34,730 nt of DNA from a virus. Below, in pieces: positions 32,328 to 34,730 of the stretch. The notes under the pieces were generated by a model that worked only from the letters and a program-made list of their open reading frames with translations, made no database searches and had not been told where the DNA came from. Location: the IMG/VR virus record IMGVR_UViG_3300048930_000050, positions 1 through 34,730 of that record. One strand, given 5' to 3'. Within the stretch, counting starts at the first letter, position 1. The number at the start of each line of letters is the position of its first letter. A program made the translations under genes and the position numbers.

Positions 32328-32543
32328 ATGGCAAGCGAAGTAAATTTCAGGCAGGTGGCGCAGGAACTGGTGGACGCCTACGGGACCGATGAGGCCGTGG
32401 CGAAACTGGTAGGCTGCAATCTCACAACGATCTGGCGGATGCGGGTTGGCCGTCTCATTACCCCTAATTGGGTGATGGGCGACAAGCTGCTGAAGCTGCA
32501 TGCCGATCGTCCGAATCTGAAGCGTAAGACGACGGCTGCATGA
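32328..32543 (+). CDS. Cro-like helix-turn-helix regulator
   Basis: 71 residues. A helix-turn-helix is visible at about 20-43 (TDEAVAKLVGCNLTTIWRMR), followed by VGRLITPNWVMGDKLLKLH, the usual pattern of short Cro/CI-like phage regulators. It probably binds the palindromes in the upstream intergenic region and controls the leftward operon and itself. No Shine-Dalgarno sequence precedes the ATG, and a palindrome touches it, so translation may be weak or leaderless. A strong terminator follows the gene. Confidence 0.75.
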   Translation: MASEVNFRQVAQELVDAYGTDEAVAKLVGCNLTTIWRMRVGRLITPNWVMGDKLLKLHADRPNLKRKTTAA

Positions 32544-32553
32544 TGATGTTCCC

Positions 32554-32607
32554 AGCCCACCCGGCACATCCCTCAAATGTCAGCTTCCCTGGCCGGGTGG
32601 GCTTTTT
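32554..32607 (+). terminator. Intrinsic terminator after the Cro-like gene
   Basis: A perfect 12-bp stem, AGCCCACCCGGC (32554-32565) and GCCGGGTGGGCT (32592-32603), is followed by T5 (32603-32607). The 26-base loop contains a small inner hairpin, ACAT and ATGT. This is a strong intrinsic terminator, and the only gene-separating one in the rightward early operon. It may be a control point for antitermination. Confidence 0.9.
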
Positions 32608-32621
32608 CAATTGAGGCCCGC

Positions 32622-33410
32622 ATGAAGCACGTTCGCCACCACCTATCCGCGATCTTCGGCGACATGGAAGAGCCGGCGCTTATCGCGTTGGCCGAAGACA
32701 TCAAGGCGAAGGGCATCCTAGATCCCGTCGTCATGTACGAGGGCCAAGTGCTCGACGGCTGGCACCGCTGCAAGGCTGGCCAGATCGCGGGCGTTGAGAT
32801 CCCCTACACCGAATACCAAGGCGACGACCCGGGTGGGTTCGTCATCTCGAAGAACCTTCACCGCCGGCAGCGTCCGCTAACGGCGACCCAGCGCGCCGCG
32901 TTGGTTCTTCAGATCCATGAATGGCGGCCTGCTGGCCGACCCGAAAAAACCTCCGTACCAGTACGGACATTTTCTAACCGAGAACTCGCCGCAGAGGCCG
33001 AGGTTTCGGAAAAGACGATCGAGCAAGCCAAGGTCGCGCATCGCGCCGGGTTGAGCGATCAGATGGCGCGCGGCGAGCTTTCCGCAAAGGCCGCTGCCGA
33101 GAAGGCGCGAGAGGCGAAGGACGAACCGCCGAAGCCGAAGCCGCTGACAGAATCCGAAAAGCTCAAGGCGCGCATCGCGGAGCTTGAAGAGAAGGTCGCC
33201 GAGCAGCGGGAGATCATTGACGACCTGACAGACGGACTGGAAAGCCAGGAAGACGCGAAGCGTGACGAGGAATCGCAGCAGGTCAAGTTCGCGCAACTTC
33301 GCGAGCAGATCAGGGCGCTGAACTCGCAGGTACGCGAGTGGCAGAACGTGGCGAATCAGTGGAAGCGCGAATGTCTCGCCCTGCGTCGCAGGGTCGGAGA
33401 GGCAGCGTGA
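32622..33410 (+). CDS. ParB/Srx-like DNA-binding protein
   Basis: 262 residues from the ATG at 32622 (TTGAGG upstream); an ATG at 32577 is inside the terminator and unlikely. The ParB-N/sulfiredoxin-like core is KGILDPVVMYEGQVLDGWHR with YTEYQGDDPGGFVISKNLHR. A helical HTH region follows, with RELAAEAEVSEKTIEQAKVA (about 130-150). Residues about 175-260 are a charged coiled coil (KLKARIAELEEKVAEQREII). Phage proteins of this type act in regulation or replication rather than plasmid partition. It overlaps the helicase GTG by 4 bases. Confidence 0.75.
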   Translation: MKHVRHHLSAIFGDMEEPALIALAEDIKAKGILDPVVMYEGQVLDGWHRCKAGQIAGVEIPYTEYQGDDPGGFVISKNLHRRQRPLTATQRAALVLQIHEWRPAGRPEKTSVPVRTFSNRELAAEAEVSEKTIEQAKVAHRAGLSDQMARGELSAKAAAEKAREAKDEPPKPKPLTESEKLKARIAELEEKVAEQREIIDDLTDGLESQEDAKRDEESQQVKFAQLREQIRALNSQVREWQNVANQWKRECLALRRRVGEAA

Positions 33411-34730
33411 CTATCAACCTGCGCGAGTACCAGCAGCAAAGCGTCCAGGCGCTGCGCGACGGTATTCGCTCGGGGCATCGCGCGCAAATCCTGTGCAGCC
33501 CGACCGGATCTGGCAAGACGGTCATCGGCGCGTATCTGCTGCAAGAAGTGCAGGCGAAGGGAACGCGCGCCGCATTCGTGGTGGATCGCGTGTCCCTATG
33601 CGATCAGACCAGTCGAACCCTGTGGGACTACGGCATTCGTCACGGCGTCGCGCAAGGCTCCAACACCTTCGGGCGCGACGAACCGATCCAGGTATGCAGC
33701 GCGCAGACCATCGAGAAGCGCGGGTTCCTGCCGAGCATGGATCTGCTGATTGTTGATGAGTGCTTCCCTGGACACACATTGATTTCGACGCCGCTGGGCG
33801 AGCGTCGGATAGATTCACTTGGCGCCGGCGATCTCGTGCATAGCGCGGACGGCCCGGCGTTCATCGATTCCGTTTATTGCGCGCGCGCGCGCACCCTGGT
33901 CAGAGTGAGGCTTTCAGATGGGCGAACAATCGACTGCACGCCAGACCACCCGATCTTCACTTCAAGGGGATGGGTCGCCGCGGGTTCCCTGGGCCGGGGT
34001 GAGGTGCTATTCGACCGTGAGGCCGTGCGAACGCTGCGGCGCGGAGATGAGGCCATACATGTTCCGCTCGGGCACGCCGCAGGAGTACCCGGAGTCAGAA
34101 ACCCTGTTCATCAAGCGTCGCTTCTGCGGGAAATCCTGCGCGAAGAAAGCCGAGAACCCGACGAGGTTGCGTGCCACGCGAGAGAAGATTTCTTCGCGGA
34201 TGAGGGAGATCGGTCATCGGCCATCGGTGCGTGGCGGCAACGGGAGTGGCCCGACGGAGCCGCAGAGGTTGATGGCCGAAACGCTAGGCTCGCCGTGGGA
34301 AATGGAGTTCATCTTGCGGACTGGCAAGCGCCACGCAGATGGCTACCCGCATCACTACAAACTCGACCTGGCTCACGAGGCGCTGGCAATCTGCATCGAG
34401 ATCGATGGCGGGAGCCACTGCACGATCGAGCGCCAGCAGCAGGACGCGAAGAAGGACGAGTTGCTGCGTTCCCGCGGGTGGAGAGTGTTGAGAATATCGA
34501 ACTCGGAAGCGGTGCGTTTGTGTACAACCTCCGAGTCGATCGACACCCGTCGTATTTCGCAAATGGCGTCCTAGTCCACAACTGCCATACCCAGCGGCAG
34601 TTAATCACCGACTTCATCACCGGATTCCGAAAGCCTGTCATTGGGCTGACCGCAACGCCATTCAGCGCCGGCCTTGGAAAGACCTACAGCAACGTGGTCA
34701 ACGTCACGACCACGAACAAGCTAATCGCCG
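33407..34730 (+). CDS. SF2 DEAD/DEAH-type helicase, intein-interrupted, cut by window end
   Basis: Starts at GTG 33407 overlapping the ParB stop (GTGA) and stays open to the end of the window. Before the intein (118 residues): LREYQQQSVQALRDGIRSG (Q-motif-like), Walker A SPTGSGKT (31-38), RAAFVVDRVSLCDQT (motif Ia) and LLIVDE (113-118). After the intein: CHTQRQLITDFITGF, completing motif II as VDECH, then PVIGLTATPFSAGLGKTYSN, which carries motif III (TAT). The C-terminal helicase half lies outside. This is a phage replication or recombination helicase of the SF2 superfamily. The intein splits motif II precisely, so no helicase activity is expected without protein splicing. Confidence 0.85.
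   Translation, partial: MTINLREYQQQSVQALRDGIRSGHRAQILCSPTGSGKTVIGAYLLQEVQAKGTRAAFVVDRVSLCDQTSRTLWDYGIRHGVAQGSNTFGRDEPIQVCSAQTIEKRGFLPSMDLLIVDECFPGHTLISTPLGERRIDSLGAGDLVHSADGPAFIDSVYCARARTLVRVRLSDGRTIDCTPDHPIFTSRGWVAAGSLGRGEVLFDREAVRTLRRGDEAIHVPLGHAAGVPGVRNPVHQASLLREILREESREPDEVACHAREDFFADEGDRSSAIGAWRQREWPDGAAEVDGRNARLAVGNGVHLADWQAPRRWLPASLQTRPGSRGAGNLHRDRWREPLHDRAPAAGREEGRVAAFPRVESVENIELGSGAFVYNLRVDRHPSYFANGVLVHNCHTQRQLITDFITGFRKPVIGLTATPFSAGLGKTYSNVVNVTTTNKLIA
34001..34006 (+). promoter_or_regulatory. Shine-Dalgarno sequence for the nested endonuclease
   Basis: GAGGTG lies 10 bases before GTG 34017. It is formed by intein block B codons (for G80, E81 and V82), so the ribosome binding site of the inner gene is written inside the outer gene. 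Confidence 0.5.
34017..34574 (+). CDS. Vsr/DUF559-like homing endonuclease nested out of frame in the intein
   Basis: 185 residues from GTG 34017; the frame is open back to an ATG at 33918, but that part overlaps intein block B and looks like shadow. A zinc-finger-like pair opens the protein: C4-x2-C7 (PCERCGAEM) and C37-x3-C41 (RRFCGKSCAKK). A basic helix follows (about 50-66). The nuclease domain has SPWEMEFILRTGKRHADGYP, then YKLDLAH with D117 and AICIEIDGGSHC with E128, D130 and H134. QQDAKKDELLRSRGWRVLRI, ending ISNSE, completes the DUF559/Vsr (PD-(D/E)XK-like) pattern. It is in the +1 frame relative to the intein and ends at TAG 34572-34574, inside the intein. It probably cuts intein-free helicase genes and drives intein homing. 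Product and start are predicted from sequence only. Confidence 0.8.
   Translation: MRPCERCGAEMRPYMFRSGTPQEYPESETLFIKRRFCGKSCAKKAENPTRLRATREKISSRMREIGHRPSVRGGNGSGPTEPQRLMAETLGSPWEMEFILRTGKRHADGYPHHYKLDLAHEALAICIEIDGGSHCTIERQQQDAKKDELLRSRGWRVLRISNSEAVRLCTTSESIDTRRISQMAS

Larger units (their letters stand above)
33761..34582 (+). other. Intein inserted in helicase motif II
   Basis: 274 residues in the helicase frame. Block A starts at Cys1, CFPGHTLISTPLGERRIDSL, then GAGDLV. Block B is at about 53-83, DGRTIDCTPDHPIFTS (with T60-x2-H63), then RGWVAAGSLGRGEVL. At the other end, RVESVENIELGSG is followed by blocks F and G, FVYNLRVDRHPSYFANGVLV then HN, with Asn274 and Cys+1 of the extein. All splicing residues are present (Cys1, the block B TxxH, penultimate His, Asn, Cys+1). 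The middle (about 86-238) has no recognisable domain in this frame; instead the +1 frame encodes an endonuclease. The stop-free middle of over 150 codons must be tolerated as a linker. Confidence 0.9.

Noticed and set aside
33918-34016. ATG at 33918 as start of the nested endonuclease
   Set aside because: The 33 extra residues coincide with intein block B in the other frame and show no domain; no ribosome binding site is seen, while GTG 34017 has one and starts at the zinc finger.
33407-34730. Helicase as a frameshifted pseudogene
   Set aside because: The frame has no stop and all intein splicing residues and helicase motifs on both sides are intact in the same frame.

Overview
The window is a stretch of a tailed double-stranded DNA phage (siphovirus type, HK97-like head). 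It is GC-rich, mostly around 60-65% by eye, with very tight gene packing: most junctions are ATGA, TAATG or TGATG overlaps. A GC-rich proteobacterial host is likely. The best host clue is a fragment at 26866-26905 that reads, on the minus strand, as the 3' half of a tRNA-Pro-like gene ending in CCA, a typical phage attachment core. No integrase, repressor module or recognisable endolysin is inside the window, so it is part of a larger genome.

Layout. 1-6241 (+): an AT-richer left edge, a small membrane protein, two exported proteins (an Fn3-like module and a glycosidase-like TIM barrel), then Ig-like and lectin-like appendage proteins and small hypotheticals. 6241-7432 (+): two HNH nucleases. 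7541-12978 (+): small and large terminase, portal, ClpP-type prohead protease and major capsid protein, closed by a strong hairpin. 13025-17375 (+): head-tail connector genes interrupted by accessory enzymes (a GPSL-motif protein without a normal start codon, an ATP-grasp ligase, a small membrane protein and a DxD glycosyltransferase). 17429-26778 (+): tail tube, tail chaperones with a lambda-type GGGAAAG -1 frameshift, tape measure, tail-tip proteins, NlpC/P60 peptidase, J-like central tip protein and a beta-helix tail spike. 26779-26922: convergent intergenic region with the tRNA-derived core and short repeats. 26923-32189 (-): early operon with ERF annealase, a coiled-coil protein, YqaJ exonuclease, a possible NinB-like protein, two beta-helix-repeat proteins that share one C-terminal domain, and small membrane proteins. 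32247-34730 (+): switch region, Cro-like HTH protein, terminator, ParB-like protein and the start of an SF2 helicase.

The main discovery candidate is in the helicase gene. Its motif II (VDE|CH) is interrupted by a 274-residue intein (33761-34582). Where an intein normally carries an in-frame homing endonuclease, this one encodes a complete Vsr/DUF559-like endonuclease in the +1 frame (34017-34574), with its own GTG start and Shine-Dalgarno sequence. The helicase/intein frame stays open throughout. The endonuclease starts a few bases after intein block B, ends inside the last codons of the intein, and its conserved C-terminal strand is encoded by the same bases as the intein strand before block F. 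The intein and its nuclease therefore form one mobile unit as nested, overlapping genes. Either this is a new intein architecture or two compensating indels mimic it; the dual-coded end argues for the former.
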